Source of the DNA: Palsa-851 sp035534435
Lineage (GTDB): Bacteria > Chloroflexota > Dormibacteria > Aeolococcales > Aeolococcaceae
Length of the DNA stretch: 19,019 nucleotides
Reading direction: 5' to 3'
NCBI GenBank assembly: GCA_035534435.1
Contig: DATLRX010000038.1
Location: 1-19,019 of the forward strand
Within the stretch, counting starts at the first letter, position 1. Every line of letters starts with the position of its first letter. Under the pieces are notes generated by a model that saw only the letters and a program-made list of their open reading frames with translations, did not search any database and had not been told where the DNA came from. This document shows positions 7,413 to 15,501 of this stretch, piece by piece. The translations under genes were made by a program, and so were the position numbers.

Positions 7413-7847
7413 ATGGACAGTGACGGCTACGGCTACAGCACCGACGACCAGAGCATCTCCAGGCTCCTCGACGACCTCCGAACCCTCTCGCCCTCCGGCA
7501 TTGAGCGGGTGGCGCACGGCTGGGAGCTGTACGGACTCCCCCATCTCGAGCGGTACCACGAGGCCGAGGCGGCCGCGCTCGCCGCGATCGAGGACGCGCA
7601 CCGAACCACGGAATGGGAGGCGCTCCGGCGGGCGGTGCTCGATCTGACCGAGGGACGGTCATCGCTGGAGTCCTGGAAAGTCGAGCACGGCCAGACCGGG
7701 CACCACGCCGAGGCTGCCGCCTTGGGCGCCGCCCTGGCGCTCCATGCGGCCGGGCACCTCGACCGCCGCCACACCGAGACCCTGGCCAGACCGATGGCCG
7801 AGGCGCTGCCCTGGCTTGCGACCCTGCACGGGACCGACGCCGGCTGA
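7413..7847 (+). CDS. Hypothetical 144-aa soluble protein
   Basis: Start ATG 7413; upstream in-frame sequence overlaps the divergent SDR region and looks non-coding. Codon third positions are strongly G/C, like the neighbours, which supports real coding. The product is acidic N-terminally (MDSDGYGYSTDD), then alpha-helical throughout with Ala-rich amphipathic helices (RYHEAEAAALAAIEDAHR; HHAEAAALGAALALHAAGHL). It has no signal peptide and no Cys. I do not recognise the family. It is a single-gene unit divergent from the SDR and convergent with the permease. Confidence 0.65.
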   Translation: MDSDGYGYSTDDQSISRLLDDLRTLSPSGIERVAHGWELYGLPHLERYHEAEAAALAAIEDAHRTTEWEALRRAVLDLTEGRSSLESWKVEHGQTGHHAEAAALGAALALHAAGHLDRRHTETLARPMAEALPWLATLHGTDAG

Positions 7848-7850
7848 CCA

Positions 7851-7875
7851 CCGGCCGCGGGTCCGCGCAGCCGGC
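7851..7875. terminator. GC hairpin between convergent genes, candidate bidirectional terminator
   Basis: CCGGCCGCGG pairs through a GT loop with CCGCG, then after a small bulge with CCGG. It fills the 28-nt gap between the stops of the 144-aa gene and the permease gene. No T tract is seen on either side. Confidence 0.45.
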
Positions 7876-10236
7876 CTACTCGCTGACCAGCTCGTAGTCG
7901 GGGTTGAGGATCGCCAGCCGCCGGCTCCAGGACCCGACCATCCCCTCGACGATCAAGCGCGCTCCGGGCTCGATCCCGGGGATCCGCGGGCGGCCCTGGA
8001 AGACCAGCAGGAGGATTCCCGTGTCGTCCGTGATCTCGCACTCGAGGTTCGTCGTGCCTTTTGCGGTCTGCACCCGCAACGACCGGATCCGTCCGGCGAC
8101 CCGGACGCGCTCGCGGAATGCGACGTCGACGATCGGCGTCGCATCGGTCGCGCGCCGCGCCAGTGCCCGGTCGACACCGGAGCTCCCCATGGGCCTGCGC
8201 CGCGCGACCTCGGGTCGGACCGCGTGCGGTCGCAGCCGCCGCCGGGGTGCGGCCTCGACGTTGAAGGGAACGATCGTCGCGGCGACGTGTGCGACGGTGC
8301 CGACGGCATCGGCGATGCGGTCCGCGGTGCGGTCGTGGAGCACGCGCTGCAGGCGTGAGTGAAAGGCTCGCCGCGGGAGCAGCACCGTGCATTCGGTCTT
8401 GCCGTCTGCCGCCAGGTCGGCCACGTACTCGAGCGCCGCACGTTCGAGTCGCCGGTCACGGCACTCCAGGATGTCGAGCGGCAGATGCGCGAGACCGAGC
8501 CTGCTCCACTCCTCTTTCAACTCTTCCGTGGCCGCCGTGTCGATGTTGAAATGCACGACCCGGAGCTCGTCGGGCCGAAGCGTGCGTGCGTACTGCACCG
8601 CGCGGGCCGACGCCATGTCGAGCTGTCCGACGAGGACGACCACGACGTGTCGCGGCAGCACGGGCGCCTCCGTGGCCGCGACGGCGCCGGTCTCGAGCTG
8701 CTTCTCCTCCTCCACGTACTGACGGTGGAGGCGGATCAGGCCGAAGTACATCGGAGGCCCGACGACGGCGACGATCCACGCGCCTTCGGTGAACTTGGTG
8801 ACGAGCAGGATGAGCACCACGGCGAGCGACAGCGTTCCCGAGAACGCGTTGACGACGACACCGAGTCTCCACCGACGCTCGTGCAATCGCAGGTTGTGCT
8901 TCACCATGCCGAACCCGGCGAACGTGAACCCCGTGAACACGCCCACGGCGTACAACCCGACGAGCGCGTTCAGCTGCGCCTTGAAGGCGATGATCAGGAG
9001 GATCGCCACCACGGCGAGCACGAAGATCCCGTTGGAGAACGCGAGGCGATGGCCGCGCTTGGTGAGCTGCCGCGGCAGGAACGAGTCGCCGGCAACGAAG
9101 CTCGCGAGGTATGGGAAGCCGTTGAAGCTGGTGTTCCCACCGGTGAACAGGATGAGCACGGTGGCCGCCTGCACGACATAGAAGAGTGCGGTCCCCACCC
9201 AGGTGGAACCGAGCACGTAGCGCACCTCCTGCGACACGACGGTCGGCGTCCCCGCCTCGTACGGGACGGCGTGCGTGAGATGCGCGAGGATCGACGTGCC
9301 CAGCACGAGGAAGCCGAGGATCAGGCACATCGTCACGAGCGCCTTGCGTCCGTTGCGCGCCACCGGAGCACGGAAGCTCGAGATGCCGTCGGAGACAGCC
9401 TCGAGCCCGGTGAGCGAGACGCCGCCGTTGGCGAATGCCTTGAGGCAGTAGAAGATGCCGAGACCCATCAGCCATCCCTGCGTCTGATGTCCGACGGGGT
9501 ACCCGAGGTTGGTGGGGATTGCATGCGTCTGCAGTCCGCCGACGACCGCTCTCACGAGCCCGGTGACGATCACGAACGCAAGCGACCCGATGTAGAAATA
9601 CGTCGGAATCGCAAAGAACGATCCTGCTTCGCGGATGCCGCGGAGGTTCGCGAACAGCATGAGCAGCGTGACGCCGACGGTGATCGGCACCGTGTATGGC
9701 ACGAGCTCTTTCACCGCGGAAGTCAGCGCGGCCGTCCCGGCCGACGTCTGCACGGCGACGGTGACTGTGTAATCGATGAGGAGCGCGACGGCCGCGACCT
9801 GGGCGACCTTCGGCCCGAAGTTGTCGCGGGCGACGACGTACGACCCGCCGATCCGCGTGTACACGCCGATGACCTGGAGGTACGAGAACATCACGAAGAA
9901 CATCACCAGCAGGATCGCCACCGTGATGGGGATCACCATGCTGAAGGCGCCGATGCCGATGATCGGCACCATGATCCGGAGCATTTCCTCGGTGCCGTAC
10001 GCCGACGAGGAGATCATGTCGGGAGCGAGCACCCCGATGGCCACGGGGTTCGCCAATCGCTCCTGGGTCAGCTGTTCGGAGACCATCGGCGGCCCGAGAA
10101 TCTTGTTCTTGACCCGGTACGCCCACGACTCCGGATAGTTGATGGCGCTCGGCGACTCGCTGCGTTCAGGCGCCAGGTTGCGCGAGGGCGCCGCCACCGG
10201 CGTCCTGAGGTCTTCCACGGCCGCAGTATGGCCCAT
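7876..10236 (-). CDS. APC-superfamily permease (KimA/YdaO-like) with USP-like and C-terminal OB-fold domains
   Basis: 786 aa. After a hydrophilic N-terminus, residues about 60-500 form an APC transporter with about 12 membrane segments. The first contains a GVLAPDMISSSAYGTEEML stretch, like KimA-type potassium transporters in which this unwound helix binds the ion. Residues about 525-660 are a soluble alpha/beta region (HVVVVLVGQLDMASARAVQYAR, RVVHFNID) resembling a universal-stress-type domain. The last 88 residues (about 699-786) form an OB fold: RVRVAGRIRSL, CEITDDTGILLLVFQGR, PGARLIVEGMVG. This resembles the small free-standing OB-fold protein encoded near ceoBC in mycobacteria and streptomycetes. 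The gene is divergent from two TrkA genes, as Rv2690c is from ceoB. A potassium or related ion role is inferred. ATG 10236 lacks a clear ribosome site, so the exact start is uncertain. Confidence 0.9.
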   Translation of the reverse strand: MGHTAAVEDLRTPVAAPSRNLAPERSESPSAINYPESWAYRVKNKILGPPMVSEQLTQERLANPVAIGVLAPDMISSSAYGTEEMLRIMVPIIGIGAFSMVIPITVAILLVMFFVMFSYLQVIGVYTRIGGSYVVARDNFGPKVAQVAAVALLIDYTVTVAVQTSAGTAALTSAVKELVPYTVPITVGVTLLMLFANLRGIREAGSFFAIPTYFYIGSLAFVIVTGLVRAVVGGLQTHAIPTNLGYPVGHQTQGWLMGLGIFYCLKAFANGGVSLTGLEAVSDGISSFRAPVARNGRKALVTMCLILGFLVLGTSILAHLTHAVPYEAGTPTVVSQEVRYVLGSTWVGTALFYVVQAATVLILFTGGNTSFNGFPYLASFVAGDSFLPRQLTKRGHRLAFSNGIFVLAVVAILLIIAFKAQLNALVGLYAVGVFTGFTFAGFGMVKHNLRLHERRWRLGVVVNAFSGTLSLAVVLILLVTKFTEGAWIVAVVGPPMYFGLIRLHRQYVEEEKQLETGAVAATEAPVLPRHVVVVLVGQLDMASARAVQYARTLRPDELRVVHFNIDTAATEELKEEWSRLGLAHLPLDILECRDRRLERAALEYVADLAADGKTECTVLLPRRAFHSRLQRVLHDRTADRIADAVGTVAHVAATIVPFNVEAAPRRRLRPHAVRPEVARRRPMGSSGVDRALARRATDATPIVDVAFRERVRVAGRIRSLRVQTAKGTTNLECEITDDTGILLLVFQGRPRIPGIEPGARLIVEGMVGSWSRRLAILNPDYELVSE

Positions 10237-10292
10237 GCCCGAGATCAGAGCGATACCGACCGACCCGTTCGGCGACCTGCTTGAATGGGGAC

Positions 10293-10967
10293 GTGCACAT
10301 CGTGATCGTCGGCTGTGGCCGGGTTGGATCCGGGCTCGCGAAGGCCCTCGAGAGCGAGGGCCACTCGGTGGCCATCATCGACCGGACGAAGAAGGCGTTT
10401 CGCCGCCTGCCGGCTGATTTCAAGGGCATCGTCGTCGAGGGGTCCGGATTCGACCGCGACGCCCTCGCCGAGGCACGGATCGAAGGGGCCGATGCCTTCG
10501 CCGCCGTCACCTCCGGCGACAACTCCAACATCCTCTCGGCACGAATTGCTCGCGAGACGTTCGGGGTCGAGCGCGTCGTCGCCCGGATCTACGATCCGCA
10601 ACGTGCCCAGGTGTATCAGCGGCTCGGGATTCCCACGGTCGCCACGGTGACCTGGACGGTCGACCAGGTCCGGCGCTGGCTGCTGCCCGAGGAGTACACG
10701 CCCCAGTGGCGCGACGGCTCCGGGACTCTGCTCCTCGTCGACCGGGTCCTTCCGGAGCGGCTGGCGGGCCAGAAGCTTGCCGCCCTTGAAGCCGGCGGGA
10801 AGGTCCGTCTCGTGGCCGTGACGCGCGCCGGCGTTCCCCGCCTCGATGCGACCTCGCTCGTCGGTCAGGACGGCGATCTCCTGCACATCGCGGTGCTGAA
10901 GCAGGATCTGCCCACGCTCGAGTCACTGCTCGCTCCCGATCCGGCCGCTGTGAAGGTGGGCGTGTGA
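10293..10967 (+). CDS. ceoB: TrkA-family potassium uptake regulator (RCK), first of pair
   Basis: 224 aa from GTG 10293, where MHIVIVGCGRVGSGLAKAL gives the usual family N-terminus. An in-frame TTG at 10281 is the only nearby alternative. There is no well-spaced Shine-Dalgarno: GGGG lies just 2 nt before the GTG, and a TTGAAT element ends 6 nt before it, so a leaderless message is possible. Residues 1-125 are the RCK-N Rossmann domain (G7-x-G9-x-x-G12, acidic D at the end of strand 2). The rest is a shorter, degenerate RCK-C region. Such proteins bind NAD(H) or nucleotides and gate cation transporters. Its stop overlaps the next start (GTGTGA), as in mycobacterial ceoB-ceoC. Confidence 0.92.
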   Translation: MHIVIVGCGRVGSGLAKALESEGHSVAIIDRTKKAFRRLPADFKGIVVEGSGFDRDALAEARIEGADAFAAVTSGDNSNILSARIARETFGVERVVARIYDPQRAQVYQRLGIPTVATVTWTVDQVRRWLLPEEYTPQWRDGSGTLLLVDRVLPERLAGQKLAALEAGGKVRLVAVTRAGVPRLDATSLVGQDGDLLHIAVLKQDLPTLESLLAPDPAAVKVGV

Positions 10968-11746
10968 AAGTCGCCGTCGCCGGCGGTGGCAGTGTCGGCA
11001 TGGCGGTCGCCTCGGACCTCAAGCTCCACGGTCACGAGGTGCAGATCCTCGAGGTCGACCCGGAGCAGGTGGCACGGTTTCAGCCGCACGTCGACGTGCG
11101 CTGGATCGTCGCCGACGCTTGCGAGGTGTCGTCGCTCCAGGCGGCCGGCATCGGTGACGTCGACGTCATGGTCGCCGCAACGGGAGACGATGAGGACAAC
11201 CTTGTCATCTCGCTCCTCTCCAAGCAGGAGTTCGCCGTCCCGCGGGTCATCGCGCGCGTCAACAACGCGAGCAACCAGTGGCTGTTCACCGAGAGCTGGG
11301 GCGTCGATGTCCCGGTATCCACACCGCAGCTGTACACCGCGCTCGTCGAGGAGGCGGTGTCGGTCGGCTCGCTCGTCCATCTCATGAGCTTCGAGGGCGC
11401 ATCGGCCCATCTGCTCGAGGTGACTCTGGCTGACGAGTCACCGGCCTGCGGCATGCAGATCGGGGACCTGGGACTGCCTCGCGAGGCCGCCATCGTCGCA
11501 CTGGTCCGCCGGGACCACATGATCGCCCCCGACTCTGAGACGACACTCTTCGCCGGCGACGAGGTCGTCGTGCTTGCCGAGGTCGATTCCGAGAGTGCGA
11601 TCACCTCCATCCTCGTTGGCGACACCCCGCCGACCGGACCCGCGGCCGTGCCAACCGACGACCACGGGCACGCAGTGGCTCGGGTGAGCCGGCCGAGAGG
11701 CTCCGATGACGCATTCGCGTCGCATTCGCACAAACCGGCGGGATAA
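10964..11746 (+). CDS. ceoC: TrkA-family potassium uptake regulator (RCK), second of pair
   Basis: 260 aa. GTG 10964 overlaps the upstream stop by 4 nt, giving translational coupling. MKVAVAGGGSVGMAVASDL shows the G7-x-G9-x-x-G12 nucleotide motif. Residues 1-120 form the RCK-N domain (VAATGDDEDNLVISLLSKQEF is the usual second half). Residues about 135-220 form an RCK-C domain (LLEVTLADESPACGMQIGDL, DEVVVLAE). A tail of about 40 residues beyond RCK-C is low-complexity and His/Pro-containing, longer than in M. tuberculosis CeoC by my recollection. It probably pairs with the first TrkA protein as a hetero-RCK ring on a cation transporter; the divergent permease is the obvious candidate. Confidence 0.92.
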   Translation: MKVAVAGGGSVGMAVASDLKLHGHEVQILEVDPEQVARFQPHVDVRWIVADACEVSSLQAAGIGDVDVMVAATGDDEDNLVISLLSKQEFAVPRVIARVNNASNQWLFTESWGVDVPVSTPQLYTALVEEAVSVGSLVHLMSFEGASAHLLEVTLADESPACGMQIGDLGLPREAAIVALVRRDHMIAPDSETTLFAGDEVVVLAEVDSESAITSILVGDTPPTGPAAVPTDDHGHAVARVSRPRGSDDAFASHSHKPAG

Positions 11747-11796
11747 GGACGCAGGATCGGAACCGGCCCGTCCCGCTGGACTGAGCCGGAGCCCAG

Positions 11797-12525
11797 ATGC
11801 ACGTCGAGGATCACCCGGGCAGGCAGCCGGCAACCGTGTGGTTGCACCATGGCGTCGGATCGACACGCGCGTGGGACTCGTTGCTCCCCGCAGCGGCCCG
11901 CGGTCATCGAGCGATTGCGTACGACCGCAACGGATTCGGTCGATCCCCGCATGACCGCGCGTTCACGACCGCGATGTTCGAGGAGGACGTCGAGGACCTG
12001 CGAGGACTGATCACGGAGCGCGGCCCCGACCCGGTCCATCTCATCGGCCACAGCGACGGCGGCACCGTCGCGTTGCTGCTCGCAGCCCGCGCTCCCGCGC
12101 TGGTTGTCAGCGTCACGGTGATCGCCGTGCACGTTCGCGGGGACGAGGTGACGGTGGCTACACTCCGCGCCATGGGTCCACCCACCGAGTGGCCTGAGGC
12201 CATGCAACGCAGCCTGGAACGCGCCCACGGCTCCGACTGGGCCGAGGTCGCCGGGCGGTGGTACGACCTCTGGACCTCGCCGGCGTGGGCATCGTGGAGC
12301 ATCGTGGACGAGCTGGCGTCGATCCGCTGCCCCGTCCTCGCCGTCCACGGCCTGCACGACGACCTCGCACCGCCGCTGCACGCCGCGACCGTCCGAGACG
12401 CCGTGCCCGGCGCCGGCGTCGCCTGGGTGGACACGACGACGCACGACCCGCATCGCACGGATCTCGCGGGCTTCACCTCCGGACTGCACGACCTCTGGGC
12501 GAAGGCTGAGCGCCTCGATGCCTGA
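11797..12525 (+). CDS. Alpha/beta hydrolase, first gene of the benzoate-CoA ligase operon
   Basis: 242 aa; ATG 11797 with GGAG 5 nt upstream. The alpha/beta-hydrolase core shows an HHG oxyanion segment (17-19), a nucleophile elbow G84-H85-S86-D87-G88-G89, an acid in HGLHDD (D188 or D189), and a C-terminal His in THDPH (H216 or H219), so the Ser-Asp-His triad is complete. The cap region is short. The gene overlaps the benzoate-CoA ligase start by 8 nt, so the two are translated together. From that context it could hydrolyse a lactone, ester or CoA thioester arising in benzoyl-CoA oxidation, for example clearing dead-end products. That is inference; the substrate is not visible. Confidence 0.88.
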   Translation: MHVEDHPGRQPATVWLHHGVGSTRAWDSLLPAAARGHRAIAYDRNGFGRSPHDRAFTTAMFEEDVEDLRGLITERGPDPVHLIGHSDGGTVALLLAARAPALVVSVTVIAVHVRGDEVTVATLRAMGPPTEWPEAMQRSLERAHGSDWAEVAGRWYDLWTSPAWASWSIVDELASIRCPVLAVHGLHDDLAPPLHAATVRDAVPGAGVAWVDTTTHDPHRTDLAGFTSGLHDLWAKAERLDA

Positions 12526-14077
12526 GACGTTCAACAGCTGCGCGTGGCTCGTCGACCGCCACGTCGAGTCGGGAAACGGTCATCAGGTGGCGCTCGTCTG
12601 CGGCGACCAGCGCATGACGTACGCCGAGCTGCTCGACTCAGTGCAGGCCGCAGCGGCGGGGTTACGACGCCTCGGCGTCCATCCCGAAGAGCGCGTCCTC
12701 CTCATCCTCAAGGACGGCGTGGAGCTGGCCACCGGCATCCTCGCGGCGATGCGGATCGGCGCGGTGGCGCTGCCGCTCAACCCGCTGCTGCCCCCTCGCG
12801 ATCTCCTCGCCATCGCGCGCGATTCGCGAGCGCGATGCGCGGTCGTCGACGGGGGCGCGCACCCGTTGCTCGCCGCCCTCGCCGCCGATGCTCCGGATCT
12901 CAGCTCGGTCGTCCGGGTCGGTGGTGACGACGGCGAGGCGGAGTCGGCCGGACCGCGATGGGACGACCTCATGGCTGCCGGCGGCAACGGCAGTGTCGAT
13001 GCGACAACCGCCGAGTCGCCGTGCTTCTGGCTGTGCACGTCGGGCACGACCGGCCGACCGAAGCTTGCGATGCACCGGCACGCCGACATCCGCACCACCT
13101 GCGAGGGATACGCGAGCGAGGTGCTCGACGTCCAACCGGACGACCGGCATCTCTCCGTTGCGCCGATGTTCCACGCGTACGGCTTCGGCAACTCGCTGAC
13201 GTTCCCGCTTGCCGCGGGGGCGCAGGCGATCCTCGAACCGACCCGGCCACCGACGCCCGCGTTGATCGCATCACTGATGGAGCGTCACCAACCGAGTCTG
13301 TTCTTCGCTGTCCCGACCTTCTACGCCGCACTGCTCGCTTCAGATCTCCCCGCCACCACGTTCGCCCCGCTGCGACAGGCCGTATCCGCGGGCGAGGCGC
13401 TTCCCGCCGAGCTGTTCCTCCGCTTCCGCGAGCGTTTCGGTGTCGAGATCCTCGACGGGATCGGCTCGACGGAGATGACCCACATCTTCATCTCCAACCG
13501 GCGGGGCGCAGCGATTCCCGGCTCCTCAGGAACGCCCGTGCGGGGCCACGAGGTCCGGATCCTCGAGGACGGCGGTGCGCCTGCGCCCGCCGGCGCACCC
13601 GGGCAGCTCTGGGTGGCGGGGAGCGCAGCGGCGACCGGCTACTGGTGCAGGAGCGATGAATCGCGGCGGACGTTCGTCGGCGATTGGGTTGCCACCGGAG
13701 ATCTGTACTCGGTCGATGCCGGCGGGGTCTACCGCCACCTCGGCCGGCGCGACGACATGCTCAAGGTCGGCGGCGAGTGGGTCTCCCCTTCCGAAGTTGA
13801 GGGCGTCCTGCTCGGGCATCCCGGTGTCGCCGAGGCCGCCGTGGTCGGGGCGCTCGGCGCCGACGGCCTGACCCGCGCGATCGCGTTCGCGGTCCCGCGA
13901 TCGGGCGCGGTCCTCGACGTCGACGAGGTGCTTGCGCGGTGCCGCGCGGAGCTCGCGGGGTACAAGCGACCGCGCCGGCTGCTCGTCGTCGAGACGCTGC
14001 CGAAGACGGCCACCGGAAAGATCATTCGGGCCGAGCTTCGCACGCGCGCCGCCCAGGTTCTCAGCGACGCCGGCTGA
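12518..14077 (+). CDS. bclA: Benzoate-CoA ligase (AMP-forming)
   Basis: 519 aa, normal for the family. It activates benzoate to benzoyl-CoA with ATP and CoA. The AMP-binding P-loop LCTSGTTGRPK is at 172-182. GIGSTEMTHIFISNR at 314-328 is the form typical of benzoate-CoA ligases (general acyl-CoA synthetases have YGxTE without the HIFxSN tail). GRRDDMLKVGGEWVSP at 409-424 is the hinge/A8 motif. The catalytic lysine is K501 in KTATGKIIR. The neighbouring boxB and boxC genes support benzoate as substrate; a substituted benzoate or another aryl acid remains possible. The start overlaps the hydrolase stop by 8 nt. The stop is 4 nt from that of convergent boxB. Confidence 0.9.
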   Translation: MPETFNSCAWLVDRHVESGNGHQVALVCGDQRMTYAELLDSVQAAAAGLRRLGVHPEERVLLILKDGVELATGILAAMRIGAVALPLNPLLPPRDLLAIARDSRARCAVVDGGAHPLLAALAADAPDLSSVVRVGGDDGEAESAGPRWDDLMAAGGNGSVDATTAESPCFWLCTSGTTGRPKLAMHRHADIRTTCEGYASEVLDVQPDDRHLSVAPMFHAYGFGNSLTFPLAAGAQAILEPTRPPTPALIASLMERHQPSLFFAVPTFYAALLASDLPATTFAPLRQAVSAGEALPAELFLRFRERFGVEILDGIGSTEMTHIFISNRRGAAIPGSSGTPVRGHEVRILEDGGAPAPAGAPGQLWVAGSAAATGYWCRSDESRRTFVGDWVATGDLYSVDAGGVYRHLGRRDDMLKVGGEWVSPSEVEGVLLGHPGVAEAAVVGALGADGLTRAIAFAVPRSGAVLDVDEVLARCRAELAGYKRPRRLLVVETLPKTATGKIIRAELRTRAAQVLSDAG

Positions 14078-14081
14078 ACCC

Positions 14082-15500
14082 CTACGCCAGACGAACGTAC
14101 TCGTATTCCACCGGCTGACCATTGATCCCTGTGGCCGGCGGCGCGATCCAGCCGGCCATCTTCCCCGGCTCGAAGACCGGCGTCATGAGCGACTGGATGT
14201 GGTCGTAGTCGGCTGCGGTCGGCAGCCACTCCGCCTGACGGCGCTCCCAGGTCGCATCGTCGATGAGCTCACCACCCGGCGTCACGTGCAACCCGGCGAA
14301 CGCGCCGACACGCCGGTTGAATCCGTGGTGCGGGAGCGCGAGGGTGCGTTCGATGCCCGCCGTCTCGAGCAGCCGGTTCCATCGCCGCACACCGTTGTTG
14401 CAGTCGATGAAGTACTCCGAACGGAGATCCTGGTTGAGCGCGGTGAGTGCGGGGATCCGTGCTGACTCGATGCGACCGGCGACGACGACGTCCACGGCGG
14501 CGGTCGCATCGGTGAGCTGATGGTCGTCGTCTCGGCGCTCCTCCTGCCATCGACCCTTGAGTCCTGCGGTGAAGTAGTTCGCGACGTTGGTCGACCGCTC
14601 CCCGCCGAAGAGATCGAGTGACACGCTGTAGTGAAAGTTGAGGTAGCGCTGGATGATGTCGAGCGGAATGCCGCCGTGACGCGCGATGTCATCGGTGTTG
14701 TGCTCGCGCATCAGCTCGGCGGTGCGCCGCACCACGCGATCGATGCCGGTCGTGCCGACCATCATGTGATGCGCCTCTTCGCGGAGCATGAACCGGCACG
14801 TGCGCGACAGCGGGTCGAAGCCGCTTTCGGCGAGCGTGCCGAGCTGGAACTTGCCGTCCCGATCCGTGAAGTACGTGAACATGAAGAAGGCGAGCCAGTC
14901 TCGTGTCGGCTCGTTGAAGGCACCGAGGATGCGCGGTGCGTCCACGCTGCCGGAGTGCCGGAGCAGGAGCTGCTCGGCCTGGTCGCGACCCTCGCGCCCG
15001 AAGAAGGCGTGGAGCAGGTACACCATCGCCCAGAGGTGGCGTCCCTCCTCGACGTTGACCTGGAAGAGGTTGCGCAGGTCGTACAGGCTCGGTGCCGTGA
15101 ACCCGAGCAGACGCTGCTGCTCAACAGACGCGGGCTCGGTGTCGCCCTGTACGACGAGGAGGCGTTGCAGGTCGGCGCGGTACTCACCGGGGATCTGCTG
15201 CCAGGCCGAGGTCCCCATGTGCTCGCCAAACGCGATGCGCCGATCGGGCTCACGGTCCGCGAGGAAGATCCCCCACCGATACTCCTCGAGCGGGATGTGG
15301 CCGAAGTGCGCCCAGCCGTCGCGATCGGCGCTGATCGCCGTGCGCAGGTAGACATCCCGGGCGATGAGGTCCGGACCGAGGTCGCGCCACCACTGCATGA
15401 AGCGCGGCTGCCAGGCCTCGAGCGCTCGTTGCAGCCGCCGATCCCCACGCAGGTCGACGTTGTTCGGGATTCGATCCGTGTAGTCGGCGCTGAGGGTCAT
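14082..15500 (-). CDS. boxB: Benzoyl-CoA 2,3-epoxidase, diiron oxygenase subunit BoxB
   Basis: 472 aa. BoxB uses a diiron centre, O2 and electrons from the reductase BoxA to convert benzoyl-CoA to its 2,3-epoxide. The start is ATG 15500, one base after the boxC stop (TGA-G-ATG). The helical diiron fold shows two ExxH pairs, E152/H155 (VEEGRHLW) and E242/H245 (REEAHHMMV), plus E122 and D213. These sit two positions after the ligand numbers I recall for Azoarcus evansii BoxB (E120, E150, H153, D211, E240, H243), so all six ligands appear intact. The conserved GINGQPVEYEYVRLA C-terminus also fits the family. No boxA reductase is seen in the window. Confidence 0.93.
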   Translation of the reverse strand: MTLSADYTDRIPNNVDLRGDRRLQRALEAWQPRFMQWWRDLGPDLIARDVYLRTAISADRDGWAHFGHIPLEEYRWGIFLADREPDRRIAFGEHMGTSAWQQIPGEYRADLQRLLVVQGDTEPASVEQQRLLGFTAPSLYDLRNLFQVNVEEGRHLWAMVYLLHAFFGREGRDQAEQLLLRHSGSVDAPRILGAFNEPTRDWLAFFMFTYFTDRDGKFQLGTLAESGFDPLSRTCRFMLREEAHHMMVGTTGIDRVVRRTAELMREHNTDDIARHGGIPLDIIQRYLNFHYSVSLDLFGGERSTNVANYFTAGLKGRWQEERRDDDHQLTDATAAVDVVVAGRIESARIPALTALNQDLRSEYFIDCNNGVRRWNRLLETAGIERTLALPHHGFNRRVGAFAGLHVTPGGELIDDATWERRQAEWLPTAADYDHIQSLMTPVFEPGKMAGWIAPPATGINGQPVEYEYVRLA

Positions 15501-15501
15501 C

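Noticed and set aside
8359..10284. A 641-codon plus-strand open frame opposite the permease gene
   Set aside because: Its translation is charged, His/Arg/Glu-rich low-complexity sequence with no domain, the pattern of an antisense shadow in high-GC DNA. The minus strand has an unambiguous transporter.
11080..12534. A 484-codon minus-strand open frame across the second TrkA gene and the hydrolase
   Set aside because: It crosses two real plus-strand genes with intact catalytic motifs and shows no domain of its own.
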